Assembly (NCBI GenBank): GCA_034111025.1
Contig: JAWUYB010000037.1
Span: 1-42,349 of the forward strand
Origin: CAJXJP01 sp034111025
GTDB lineage: Bacteria > Patescibacteriota > Gracilibacteria > BD1-5 > UBA6164
Reading direction: 5' to 3'
DNA: 42,349 nt
Shown: positions 20,629-31,600 of the stretch, piece by piece
How positions within the stretch are numbered: the stretch's first letter is position 1
Layout of the letters: each line of letters opens with the position of its first letter
The notes under the pieces: generated by a model
The model's database searches: none
What the model was told of the DNA's origin: nothing
The model's input: only the letters and a program-made list of their open reading frames with translations
Position numbers and translations under genes: made by a program

Positions 20629-21894
20629 ATGAAAATTGAAAAAAAGTTATTAGAAAATTCAGTTATTGAATTAATTATAGAAGATACTACTTCAAACCTA
20701 GCAAAATCTAGAAAAGCAGCTCTCGCTCACTTAGAAAAAAATGCGGAAATCAAAGGTTTTAGAAAAGGTGCAAGTATTCCAGAAGGAGTATTATTAAGAC
20801 AATATGGAGAAGAACATATTGCTAATCTTACAGTTGAATTTGGTATTGATAAATTATATAAAGCAGCATTAAGACAAGAAAAATTAATTCCTGTTGCTCA
20901 AGCTGAAATTAAAGAAGTAATTTCTCAATCTCCTCTAAAAATCAATATTCACATCGAAGTGTTTCCTGAAATAACTATCGATAAGAAATATAAAGATATT
21001 ATATTAGAAAGAAATGAAGTTAAAGTTACTGCAGCTGAAGTAAAAAATGCTCTATCTGAAATTGAAATTAAATTTACAAAATTTGAAGAAGTGACTGATA
21101 AAAGATCTAAAGCTAAAATGGGTGATAGATTAACTATAGATACTGAAGGTTTTGAAAATGGTACAGCTTTAGAAAATACTAATATGCAAGAATATCCTTT
21201 AGTATTAGGTTCAAATATTCTTGTTCCTGGTTTTGAGGAACAAATGGTTGGAGCTAAAGTTGGTGATAACTTAGATCTTGATGTTGAATTCCCTAGTGAT
21301 TATCATAATGAAGATTTCAAAGGTAAAAAAACTATATTCAAAGTAACAATCAAAAAATTTGAAAAAGCTGTTATTCCTGAATTTACTGAAGAATTTATTG
21401 AACAATTAAGAGGTCAAAAATTAGACTTAGATGGATTCAAAGCTCTAATTAAAGAAGAAATCAAAGATACTAAACAAGCGAATGCTTCAATGGAAGATGA
21501 ACAAAAGTTAATCAAAGAACTATTAAAAGTAACTACATTAGAGTTAGGTACTAAAATGACCGAACAAAAAATTGCTCAAGTTTTTGAAGAAATTAAACAA
21601 AACTTATCTGGTCAACATGTAAAAATGGCTGATTATTTAGAAAGTTTGAAATTATCTGAAGAAGAATATAAAGAAAAACACGTAAAAGAATCTGCTATAG
21701 TTAGATTACAAGGTGAATTAATTCTTCATAAATTAGCTGAACTTGAAAACACTGAAGTTACAGATAAAGATATGGAAAAAGAAATTAAAATTATTCTTAA
21801 AAAATTCGGTTCAAAAGATGTACTTGCTAGACGAGAAGAACTATATGTTCCAGCTAACAAATACTATGAAGAATTAAAACAAAGAATGAAATAA
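20629..21894 (+). CDS. tig: Trigger factor
   Basis: 421 aa ribosome-associated chaperone. The N-terminal ribosome-binding domain carries the GFRKG signature (about residues 43-47) before ASIPEGVLLRQYG. The FKBP-type prolyl isomerase domain lies at about 160-245 (GDRLTIDTEGFENG, PGFEEQMVGAKVGDN, FKGKKTIFKVTIKKFEK). The C-terminal helical arms follow. Trigger factor receives nascent chains at the exit tunnel. Not one of its roughly 19 glycines is UGA, in contrast to neighbouring genes, so it can be read in either code. Own promoter and terminator. Clp genes, often adjacent elsewhere, are absent. Confidence 0.95.
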   Translation: MKIEKKLLENSVIELIIEDTTSNLAKSRKAALAHLEKNAEIKGFRKGASIPEGVLLRQYGEEHIANLTVEFGIDKLYKAALRQEKLIPVAQAEIKEVISQSPLKINIHIEVFPEITIDKKYKDIILERNEVKVTAAEVKNALSEIEIKFTKFEEVTDKRSKAKMGDRLTIDTEGFENGTALENTNMQEYPLVLGSNILVPGFEEQMVGAKVGDNLDLDVEFPSDYHNEDFKGKKTIFKVTIKKFEKAVIPEFTEEFIEQLRGQKLDLDGFKALIKEEIKDTKQANASMEDEQKLIKELLKVTTLELGTKMTEQKIAQVFEEIKQNLSGQHVKMADYLESLKLSEEEYKEKHVKESAIVRLQGELILHKLAELENTEVTDKDMEKEIKIILKKFGSKDVLARREELYVPANKYYEELKQRMK

Positions 21895-21940
21895 AAAAAT
21901 CTTATTAATTCTTTCTTCATTACTAAAAAATAGTAAAATA

Positions 21941-21972
21941 AAAAAACTTGAGAATATTCTCAAGTTTTTTTA
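21941..21972 (+). terminator. Terminator after tig
   Basis: AAAACTTGAGAA / TTCTCAAGTTTT perfect stem with a minimal loop and T-run. Confidence 0.85.
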
Positions 21973-22045
21973 TTTGCTAAAAATAGAATTATCTATACTA
22001 CTTGACACTTTTAAAACCTCATTCAAACTAAAAAAGGAGTCTTGA

Positions 22046-22366
22046 ATGAAATACAAAAATATATTAGGTTTATTTCTAATCTTAATATTATGTGGTTGCG
22101 CTAATAAACCAGATTTAACACAACTTACGAAAGTGCCATTTCCAAATCTTTATTGTGAAGTTAAATTTGGAAAAACTATGGTTATAAATAGACGTAAAAC
22201 TAACAAAGATAATTTTGCTAGAATTTGTGCAAAAGATGAAGGTGGTGAACCATGTGCTCCAATATTATTAGAAGCAGTAGAAGAAGTTGCTAATTCCCCC
22301 ACACCCAATTCTCAATTAGATGCTGTTTTATCAGTTCGTGATAATTGGTGTTCATACAGTTTATAA
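22046..22366 (+). CDS. 106-aa cysteine-rich lipoprotein, function unknown
   Basis: A lipoprotein signal (MKYKNILGLFLILILCGC) ends at Cys18, the expected lipidation site. The mature part has four more cysteines (37, 61, 70, 102), enough for two disulfides, so it should be an extracytoplasmic compact domain. The start is set by AGGAG seven nucleotides before ATG 22046, the clearest Shine-Dalgarno sequence in the window. No UGA-glycine is used although the protein is probably not highly expressed, which differs from other small genes here and could mean recent arrival or chance (only a handful of glycines). I recognise no family. Confidence 0.75.
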   Translation: MKYKNILGLFLILILCGCANKPDLTQLTKVPFPNLYCEVKFGKTMVINRRKTNKDNFARICAKDEGGEPCAPILLEAVEEVANSPTPNSQLDAVLSVRDNWCSYSL

Positions 22367-22381
22367 CACAAACACATTAAA

Positions 22382-22412
22382 TAAAAAACCGCTGACTATT
22401 CAGTGGTTTTTT
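22382..22412. terminator. Bidirectional terminator between lipoprotein and zinc-ribbon genes
   Basis: An AAAAAACC-G-CTGA / TCAG-T-GGTTTTTT stem with a CTAT loop. The stop codon of the minus-strand zinc-ribbon gene (22396-22398) lies inside it. Confidence 0.8.
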
Positions 22413-23025
22413 CTTGTTTATTTTTTTCTTCTATATGTTTCACATGATTTACTATTTCTAATATTTCATCATGAACTTTTTCTGATTTTTTTATTACTTC
22501 TTTTTTAACTATTTTTATTTTTTCAATTTCATAATTTTGTTCCTCTCAACAATATGGACATAGTTTCCAGTTTTTATAAATATGTTTATCACATCCTTTA
22601 CAATCAACTTTTAGTTCAGTTTTACATGTAGGACAAAAATTAAAAGCTGGTAATATCGGACTCTCACAAGAAAAACAATGTAATGTATCTCAGAAATCTT
22701 TATTTTTTTCTTCTATAATTTCTTCCATGATATCAAGGTTTGATTCTACTTCATTATGGTACTTTTCAAATAAGGTTTTACTTGGACGTATCAGTAAATA
22801 TATAAAAATACCTAAAGGAGTTCATAACAAGATAATTAATATACTTATAATTTGCAAAAATATACTACTAGTTCTATTTATAATATCTTTTGTTACCCAT
22901 ATTAATAGAGTTATCCATATAATAAAAAAATAGACAATCATAAACTTAATAACAGTTTCGAATGTTATATAATTATAAAACTCTTCTATGTATGGTGTTA
23001 AGTCATATTCTAACATATTTTCCAT
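22396..23025 (-). CDS. Membrane protein with double zinc ribbon
   Basis: 209 aa. Two transmembrane helices lie at about 23-44 and 56-78. A cytosolic tail then carries two zinc ribbons: Cys117/Cys120 with Cys131/Cys134, and Cys142/Cys145 with Cys156/Cys159. The last 50 residues are a Lys/Glu-rich helix. Such DZR modules usually mediate protein or nucleic-acid contacts; the partner is unknown. Two nucleotides separate it from the trmD stop, so it is the last gene of gmk-trmD-ZnR and presumably made with them. UGA-glycines include the one following Cys159. Confidence 0.75.
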
Positions 23026-23027
23026 GA

Positions 23028-23681
23028 TTATTTTAGGTTATTATATTTCCATTTTTCTATTTCAGCATGATTTCAAGAACTAAGAATATCTGGTACATCT
23101 AAACCTCTGAATGTTTTTGGGCGTGTATAAACGGGGTATTCTTTTTTTCTCTCTAATTTTTTAGAAAAACTTTCTTCTTCTAAGGATTCAGGATTTCATA
23201 ATACATTTGGTATATTTCTTACTAGAGAATCTATAAATACCATTGCAGATATTTCTCAGCTTGATAAAACATATTTACCTATAGAAATCTCATGAGTGAC
23301 ATATAAATCCCTAATTCTTTGATCTATTCACTCATAATGACCACATATAATAATCACTTCATTTCATAGTGTTTCATAATATTCTTCTACTCTTTCTTGT
23401 TGTAATATATCTCATGATGGAGTAAGATATATTATAGGAACTGTTTTTCATATTTTTTCTCATATAAAATCCAGTGCTTTTGCTAGTGGTTCTGGTGAAA
23501 TCACCTGACCGTGCATTCCATATGCTTTATCATCGATATGTTTAAATTTTTTATCTGAGAAATCATTTATTTTATAAAATTCAACTCAAAATAATCATTT
23601 CTCTATTGCATTTCACATTATACTTGAGGCAAAATATGAATTAAATGCTTCAGGAAATATTGTGAGTATATGGAATTTCAT
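23028..23681 (-). CDS. trmD: tRNA (guanine-37-N1)-methyltransferase TrmD
   Basis: 217 aa. TrmD makes m1G37 in tRNAs reading CNN-type codons, preventing +1 frameshifts, using S-adenosylmethionine bound in a SPOUT knot. Family motifs are clear: MKFHILTIFPEAFNSYF, CGHYEGIDQRIRDLY, ISIGKYVLSSGEISAMVFID and the C-terminal PDILSSGNHAEIEKWK. Several knot glycines are UGA. The usual GGGxGM loop reads AYGMHGQ here, a noticeable divergence. It starts one base after the gmk stop, implying tight coupling. The common rimM and rplS partners are absent. Confidence 0.92.
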
Positions 23682-23682
23682 A

Positions 23683-24264
23683 TTATAATTTTTTACTAAT
23701 TATACTAAATATATCTTCAAATACTTTATCTGGTGATTGATCTGCATTTATAACAAAATTTGCTAAATTTTTTAAAGCCGCTTCTTTTTTAGCACTTGAT
23801 AATCTGTTTTCAAAATCTTTTCATTCTACACAATCTCATCTTTCTTGCATTCTAACCTTTATCTTATCAGTAGAAAGGTCTAAAAAAATATATGTATAGT
23901 CATTTTTTAAATCCTGACGAGCATACATTAATTTTGGTAAAGATAATATATCCATTTCTTTTAATATTATTTTTCCTTTATGTATACCATTATCTATTAC
24001 ATCTGTATATTTAGTTCCATAGTAATTTTGATTATGAATGAAATTGTATTCTAAAAAATCTCATTCTTTAATTGATTGTTTGAATTCATTTACTGATAAT
24101 TTATGGTAATCAATTCATGGTTTTTCTCAATCTCTATATTCTCTTGTCTTACATGAAAGAGCTAATTCCAAATTTTCTATCTGTTTTTCTAATAATTTTT
24201 TTATTACTGTTCACTTCCCTGCTCAAGCAACACCAGAAATAAAAAATATATGTCATTTTTTCAT
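23683..24264 (-). CDS. gmk: Guanylate kinase
   Basis: 193 aa. It phosphorylates GMP (and dGMP) with ATP. The Walker A loop ISGVAGAGKGTVIKKL has two glycines encoded by UGA. GMP-binding residues follow in SCKTREYRDGEKPGIDYHKL, then EYNFIHNQNYYGT and a lid region RMQERGDCVEGKDFENRL. First gene of gmk-trmD-ZnR, 1 nt before trmD. Promoter and upstream terminator fit a separate unit. Confidence 0.93.
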
Positions 24265-24290
24265 TATACTTTTTTAATATTATTAGCACT

Positions 24291-24318
24291 ACAATAAGAA
24301 AAAAGATAAAAAAATCAA
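24291..24318 (-). promoter_or_regulatory. Predicted gmk operon promoter
   Basis: On the minus strand TTGATT (24313-24318), 16-nt spacer, TATTGT (24291-24296), about 27 nt before the gmk start. Confidence 0.4.
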
Positions 24319-24322
24319 CAAT

Positions 24323-24350
24323 AAAAAAAGAATCCTCAGATTCTTTTTTT
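24323..24350 (-). terminator. Terminator after the 1332-aa surface protein gene
   Basis: AAAAAAAGAATC / GATTCTTTTTTT with a CTCA loop, overlapping the TAA stop on the minus strand. Confidence 0.85.
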
Positions 24351-27300
24351 ATTGTGCAACTTTTGTAGTTTCTAAATAATCATTAATAAATTTAGTAGTT
24401 AAAGGTGCTGGTTTTCTAAAAACACTCGAACCAAAACTTATAATTGTTCCTACATCAATTTGTCATTGAGAATTATTTTTAATATATGTTCTTTTTGATA
24501 ATAAGTCTGAATTATCTCAGTACATAGATCATTTCACATGTAAAACATTGTTTGTTGTAACTCAATCTCAATTAATATTTCAATTATATCAATTTGAATC
24601 AGCTAATGCAATATATGTCCCTTGAATATTTTTTACATTTTCTCGAATAATAATATTACCTCATTTAACAATAAATGCTAAACTTCATGGATATCATGAT
24701 ATATCTTTTGAAATAGTTAAATCTCATTCAATAATATAAGTTTTTGATTCTGTATCAGATAATCTATTAATTGGATTAGTGTTAATATCAAAAATGCTTG
24801 TAATATCAAAATCTGATTGAACATAGTATACATTATCCATACCATTATAATTGACCCAATCAACAGTAGTAATTGATTCAATCTTTTCATTTACAATATT
24901 TTCTAAATCTAATCATTCTTTTAAACTTTCAGAATTAGATATTCCATCTTTTGATGAACTTGATAGGTCATCTCATATTCAAGTTCAAACATAGTTATTA
25001 CTCACTACAATATTACCTGATGTATCTTTGACATTACTTATATTTTGTAGATCTGCTGCATTTTGATTTTTCACATAATTTATTCAACCTCAAGTTGTAG
25101 TAATAGTTGGTTTTATTACGCTTACATCAAATATTTCTTCAAAATATGCTCAACGTATAGGTCTATTAGATCAATCTCATAATGTATATGCAACTTTATT
25201 TAAGCCCTGAGTTATTCAATTCCCTAATCATGTTGTAGATCCAATATAATTAAAAGGTCAACCAAAGTAATGTGAGTTTTTTTCTCAATCTACTTTAGGT
25301 GAATACAACATACCTACATTTTGACATTTCAATTCTCACGCTAAAGAATTTCAAGATTTAATGTAAGCACATATTTCAGGAATATAGTAATCATCATCAT
25401 AATTATCACTTAAGTTTCTAACTGATGGTCCTCTTAATAAAGTATGAGTATCATATAAGTCCATAGTATTCCCAATAATATAATGTTCATTTACTCTATC
25501 AATTTTAATATTTACATTTCATGGTATAGTAATAACTTCTAATTTACATGCATTACATCATGCACTACTATCACACTCTTCCATAAATCATGATCTATTT
25601 GGTCTTTGAACTACACCATCTCAACAGTATGGTCATCATCCTCATCATCCTCATCATCCTCCAGGATCATATTCACATGCTTTTCTTGATGTCCATGATG
25701 TTGAATTTTTAGATGCTTCACATTTAGCATTAGTATAATTCATTCTACTAGCCATTGGATCAATTAGAGGATCTAATCAATCATTACAGTCAGTAATTGA
25801 AAAATTAACATTATTTCATGTTTTTATTAACTCTTTTCAATTTTCACAAATATATCTCATATAACGTGCTCTTGAAGATCATACACATGTTGCAGTTGAC
25901 GCTGTAAAAATTCATGATCTACAAGTAGTGGAACCTCATCATCCTCATCACCCTCCAGTAGAGTAGTTAAGAGTTTTTATACATGAAGGTGTTGTAGTTA
26001 ATCCTCATTCTACAAAACATCTAGCAGTATATGTCCCCACAATGTTAATGAGTGGAAAACTTCAAGTCGCTGTAATTTGATCTGTAATAACATTTCCATT
26101 TGGATTAGTAAGAGTTACTTGAAATGGAGTAGGTCAACTTGCTGTACAGTTATAAGTAGGTGTATAAGGTGTATTTCTAGCTGAATTTTGAGATACTGTT
26201 AAGTTTGTACAAATTGGTATTACAGGTGCTATAAATATAACAACATCTGAAGTATCTAAATCATCTACAGATATAATAGTACCTATACCTATAGCAGTAA
26301 CTCAAATTATATTTGTATAATTAGCAGTAACAACAGGATCTGTACAATTATAAGTAAAGGTTTCACCTATATCAAATACTATATCTAGATTCCCTATTGC
26401 TTGTATAGAAACTGCAGTTTCAGCATTTGTTCTTGAACATGCCGCTACAAGTGGATCAGAAATTACAACATTATTTAAGTTTTCAGTTCAATTATTTGTA
26501 ACTGTAATACCAAACGTAGCCAACGCTCATGAATTAACTGTTTGTGTATCATTTCATCAAATATCTAAATCTAAATCATTAGCATTTGCATCTATTTTAA
26601 TTATATCAATTTCAGGTGTTGGAGTTTGTAAAAGTACTCCTGAGATATCTGAATCATTTGCAGGATTTCATGATAAAATTCATATAGCATTTATAGTAAT
26701 AGTATTTACATATGGTGCAGGTGTATTAGAATCACAATAATATTCTAGTGTTTCTCAAATTTGAAAAATACTATCTGCATGATTTCAAGAACCTGTTAGT
26801 GATCAACTCATAAATGTAGCTGGTAAAGCCGGAAGTGGAATCGTTCCACCACAACTTCAAGCCATTGTGTCAGATATGACCATATTATTTAAATCATCAG
26901 TTCAGTTATTAGTAACAGTAATTTTAAATACTGACAAAGATCCACTTGATATTAGTTGTGAATCATTTGTTCAAATAATACCATCTAAATCAATATTATT
27001 ACCATCAGTTTTATCAATAGTAATACTTGGAACAAAAGGTTCAATTGTACAAACTGAAGAACATCTGTCTCCATTGATTAGGTTTCCATCATCACATGTT
27101 TCAAATACTCAATCATCATTTGGTGATTGAATAGTTCCATCTCAACATGTTGTAGTAACTATTTCTATCGTACATGCTGAAGAACAACCGTCTCCATTGA
27201 CTAGATTGCCGTCATCACATGTTTCAAATACTCAATCATCATTTGGTGACTGAATAGTTCCATCTCAACAGGTTGTAGAAACTATTTCAATTCTACAAAC

Positions 27301-28347
27301 TGAAGAACAGCCATCTCCATTAATTAAATTTCCATCATCACATGTTTCAAATATTCAATCATCATTTGGTGACTGAATAGTTCCATCTCAACATGTTGTA
27401 GCTATATTTTCTATCGTACAAAGTGAAGAACAGCCATCTCCATTAGTTAAATTTCCATCATCACATGTTTCCATGAATCATGCATCGTTTGGTCTATCAG
27501 TTGTACCATCTCAACATACTTTTGGTATTTCAATTGTACAAACTGAAGAACATCCATCTCCATTAATTAGATTTCCATCATCACATGTTTCGTTAAATCA
27601 TGCATCATTCGGTGTATCAGTTGTACCATCTCAACACACTTTTGGTGGTTCAATCGTACACGTTGATGAACATCCATCTGCATTAATTAGGTTTCCATCA
27701 TCACATTTTTCATTAAATCCTGAATCGTTTGGTGTATCAAGTGATCCATCTCAACATACTTTTGGTGCAATTAATATAGTACATGTATTTGAACATCATC
27801 CTGTTCCCCATGAAGTTTTAGTAATATCATTTGGATCACATTGTTCATATGCTCAATCTTTCACCCCATCACCACACCAAGTCACACTAAAATATTGACA
27901 TTCACTATGACTTACATCATCACTAGTATTAGGGAAATTATTAGAAAAATCATAAGTTACAATATATTTAATCATGAAATCATTGTTCGTTCTTGTCGCA
28001 TTAGAACGAATTACTGGTTTTTGAGCAACTCTCCATGGACTTCCAGTTTTAATAATTTTCATACTATCTCTAGCATCAACAGAGTGATCATTAGCAACTA
28101 ATTCTGATGTAAAATCGAATTTTGCTCATGAATCCAAAAAAGCTGGATTTTCAAAATCAACAACAAAGTTATTTATATAAACATCGTTAGATGATCCATT
28201 ATTCCAAGTATCAGAAAAATTATACCATTTATTATATCTAATCATATTTCATTCAAATACTTGATCACAAGTAGCGGCAAGTGTAGTATTAGAAATAAAT
28301 AATGTACTGATTAAGTACATGAATAGTATATATGCTAATTTTTTCAT
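24349..28347 (-). CDS. 1332-aa secreted surface protein with disulfide repeats and DUF11-like domains
   Basis: Signal peptide (MKKLAYILFMYLISTLFISN, cleavage near TLA-A). Residues about 25-155 form an N-terminal domain. From Cys158 there are seven tandem myxococcus-type cysteine-rich repeats of 40-41 residues (CGDGxxxxPND.GxxETCDD then GNLINGDGCSSVCTIE). DUF11-like beta domains follow (about 445-740; VFKITVTNNGTDDLNNMVIS and a second copy), then a cysteine-rich region with polyglycine linkers of 8 and 10 residues, a further CGDG repeat at 908, and a C-terminal beta-rich region (FIVKGGNIIIREN). No C-terminal membrane anchor or sorting motif is visible, so it is secreted or attached otherwise. 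Probably a long stalk-like adhesin (inference). Cotranscribed with a 54-aa lipoprotein, 23 nt upstream. Confidence 0.8.
25633..25662 (-). repeat. Nine-base tandem repeat encoding ten glycines with UGA
   Basis: Three copies of TCATCATCC on the + strand plus one TCC, read on the minus strand as GGA GGA UGA UGA GGA UGA UGA GGA UGA UGA, ten glycines before PYCGDG. A second tract at 25933-25956 encodes eight glycines. Such repeats are prone to slippage. Confidence 0.85.
25933..25956 (-). repeat. Second polyglycine tract with UGA codons
   Basis: Eight consecutive glycine codons on the minus strand, four of them UGA, between NYST and STTC of the large surface protein. It probably acts as a flexible linker between cysteine-rich modules. 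Confidence 0.8.
27025..27876 (-). repeat. Seven tandem 120-123-bp cysteine-rich repeats within the surface protein gene
   Basis: Repeat starts (first Cys of CGDG) fall at residues 158, 198, 238, 278, 319, 360 and 401. Copies 5-7 are nearly identical in DNA, copies 2-4 slightly different, copy 1 divergent. Each has six or so cysteines, the known pattern of myxococcus-type disulfide repeats (DUF4215-like). Copy number may vary by recombination. Confidence 0.85.
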
Positions 28348-28370
28348 AATTAATTTAAGTGATTATTATA

Positions 28371-28535
28371 TTATCTAGCTCCACTTTGTGATTCTACCGG
28401 CACTCAAGCTCCTCCTCATTGATTTGCTTCTATATATAAATTATCATTTCATGATTTTTCTTCGTCATTATTCATACAAGATGATAATAATATAGAACTT
28501 GAAATCAATAAAAGTAGTATTATAATTTTTTTCAT
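28371..28535 (-). CDS. 54-aa lipoprotein
   Basis: A lipoprotein signal with lipobox LLSSC (Cys20) follows a hydrophobic KKIIILLLLISSS stretch. The mature peptide is only 35 residues, polar and glycine-rich, with UGA for Gly28, Gly39 and Gly42. It precedes the 1332-aa surface protein by 23 nt and follows a terminator, so the two probably form a unit. It may act as a small membrane-attached partner of the large protein (inference). No family recognised. Confidence 0.65.
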
Positions 28536-28571
28536 TATATAAAGAATTATATATTAATATTAATATTTGTC

Positions 28572-28598
28572 AAAAAAAGAGTATTCTACTCTTTTTTT
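28572..28598 (-). terminator. Terminator after the 1123-aa gene
   Basis: AAAAAAAGAGTA / TACTCTTTTTTT with a TTC loop, 11 nt beyond the stop codon on the minus strand. Confidence 0.85.
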
Positions 28599-28608
28599 AT
28601 TATTTATT

Positions 28609-31600
28609 CTAGTTATTATTTTTTAATTTAGAATCAGTTGTTTGAATATTATGTGCTAATATTGCAGCTCAAGAATTAGTCATATCTGCATTTTTTGTAA
28701 ATCTAGACGTTTGAGTTCTTGTTCAAGAATTTACTGTATTATCTACCGGAGTTTCAGTTACTATAGTTTCACTACCACCTCATCTCGTTCATCATTGTTC
28801 TCATGTTGTTCAATTTCATCCAGCAGGATCAGTTGATTCATCATATTCGGGAGTAGATGTTTGATCTGCTTCGTCATATTCAGGATCAGATGTTTGATTA
28901 TCTTCAGATTTCTTTTCATCTTCGTGACCTAAAGCAAATAACGACCAAGCTGTCACATCATATGTAGGATTATAAACATCTACTGAAATAGTTTCTTTTG
29001 CTTCTACTTTATTAATAACTGGTAATATTCTATCATTAAATCCATCTGGATCTTTATAAAAGTATAATGATATACTTCCATCTTCTATACCAGCAGCAAG
29101 TTGATACAGAGCATCTCCATGATTAACAGCTAATTTTTTGACATTTGCAGCAAAAGCTAGTTTATCTGCTTCAGCTGTAATTTCTACTTGAATAGGATTA
29201 TTATCTTTATCTGCAATCATATCAATACTTCAATGTAGCATATCTATACCAGATGTTCTATTACTCATAGATCAATCCTCTTGTTTTTCTGATAAACCTC
29301 ATACATTTAATGCTGATATTGCATCAAATGATGTACCATACTCAGTAGTAGAATTTAATTTTTCTTGCTTCCCTAAAATATCATAGTAATCACTTGCATA
29401 TTTTGAAGTATTAAAACCAAATATTTCATTAAATGGTTTTCTTCTATTTTTATCTAATGTAATTAATTTTTCTGGAGTATCTGATTCTTGTACATCGAAT
29501 GATTTTCTTGTCCAAGCTCATAAAGTAGAAATAATTGCTAATTTAACAGCATCTGATTCTGTATCTTGTGATATTAAAAATTCTTGTAATTTAACTTCTT
29601 CTAAGTCATTTACATAAGAAGATAGTTTTTTAATTGCAGACCATCTATCTTCTATAGAATTTGTAGGTTCTAAAAATGCTCCTGCATATTTATTCCAACG
29701 AGTTTTTCATGAAAAACCTGATTCATATTTAGCTAAATTTTTATCTAATTTATCCATTTTTTCAATAGTTGTAAAGTTCCCTTTTTCTATTGCAAAATTA
29801 GACCTATCTTCTATTTGTTTAATTACAAATCTTCTTTCTTCCCAATTTTGATCTTTATATTCACCATGAATACCTATAGGAGAAATAAACCCTAATGCAT
29901 ATATTAATCCAATAGTTCCACCTGTAATATTTAATCCTTCTGCACTACTAAATAATTCTCTTTCATAATTATTTAATGCTCCTGTTAATATGTCTTGTTT
30001 TGCAATATCATTTGCACCTGTAGCTTGATATAATGCTGATAATTGATCATATGCAGCTCTATTTTCTCTATTATCTTCTAATCATGTTTGTTGAAAACCT
30101 TCGCTATCAGATATATTATCTAATACTCATGAAAGCATTCATTTCATTTGATCTTTCATTTGAGAAATTCCTTCTGCTGTAGTTTCATCAACTTTAGTAT
30201 AGTCTACACCCACCGTTCCAGCTGGTTTAGATACAACACCTCAAATAGTTAATTTCATACCATTATCTGATGTTGTTTGAAATAAATCTTTTAATCCAGA
30301 TACTTTTTCTTCATAAAATTCATGCGTAGCTCAGATATAAGGAATAAAGTTTACTAAAGCAATACCTACTGATGTTTTTCAATTTTCAGATCTATATATT
30401 TCTTTCCCTATTTGAATACCAAATACTCAACCTTTTACTGCTCAAACACTCACTGTATCTATAATATCAGATGTGAATCCTTGTACATTAAATGATGCAG
30501 CTACTCATACCGAACCTCAAACAACTCAACCAACAGATTGTAAATATGCGTCTTTTGCTGTTGATTTTATTTGTTCTTGGAATTGACTCGCTAATAATGG
30601 ATACTCTTTTGATAATTTTTGAACTTTAGCATTCATTGTTAATTCTTCATTTACTTCAGAATCAATTACAGCTAATATTTGATTTAATTTAGCTTTTGCT
30701 TCTGGATCTTTCATCATTAATCCTGGATCTAATACATATTCACCATGTAGAGATCTAGCTAATTGTGTTTTGAATACATTTCTTGCAGTATAATAGTTTT
30801 CATTAAACTCATTATTGAATTGAGCAATATCTGTATAACCAAGATTCCTTAAAATATTTTCAAACTCTTCTTGAGTTTCTACTTTTTCAAATATTTCTTT
30901 TTCTTGTGTATAGAAACTATTTTCAGAATCTAATTTACCATCTACATTATAATCAAAAATAATTTTTAATCTTTCCCTATAGTCAGTAGTTTTTATTAAT
31001 TTTTCTTGATTAAGTACTACAGAATCAACTAAATCAATAATTTCTTCCATTTCAAAATTACCAAATGAACCATCTGGGTCATATCATAATGATCTCATTT
31101 CAGACCATTCAGCTTTTCTATTATTTTTTTCAAAAAATGTTTTTAATTCTTGTATTTCAGAAAATTTCATATTAGAAATAATTTTAGAAAGAGAATTATA
31201 ATTCAAATCATCTCTTTCAGTAATTGTTTCACTTGTAGCTATTATACTATTGTCTTTTTCATCAATAACATTATTAGATTTTTCTTTATTATTTGATTTC
31301 GTTGTAATACTACCATCAGTTAATCAATCTACTAATCTATTTACTTCTTCTATAGTTTTTATATTTGTAGTTTCACTTTGGATATCGTTTTTAAATGCTC
31401 CTGTAGAACCATCTAATTCTATATAATATTCTCCTTTACCATCTTTTTTTAAGATAATATCTTTTTGTTCATCTTCATGTAAGTAAGTCCCAATTGTTTC
31501 ACTATTATGTGCTCACCTAGCATCTACTTTACCTAAACCTTCTAATATTGCTGATTCTTCTAAAACTGGAGAATTAAATTCACCTATAGTTTCTTTTTGA

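Noticed and set aside
27025..27876. CRISPR-like array
   Set aside because: The repeat unit is 120-123 bp, in frame and coding for a known disulfide module, with no spacers.
26867..27898. Plus-strand frames of 87 and 141 aa with Ser/His/Pro repeats
   Set aside because: They are antisense shadows of the cysteine-rich repeats of the large surface protein; their repetition mirrors the minus-strand gene.
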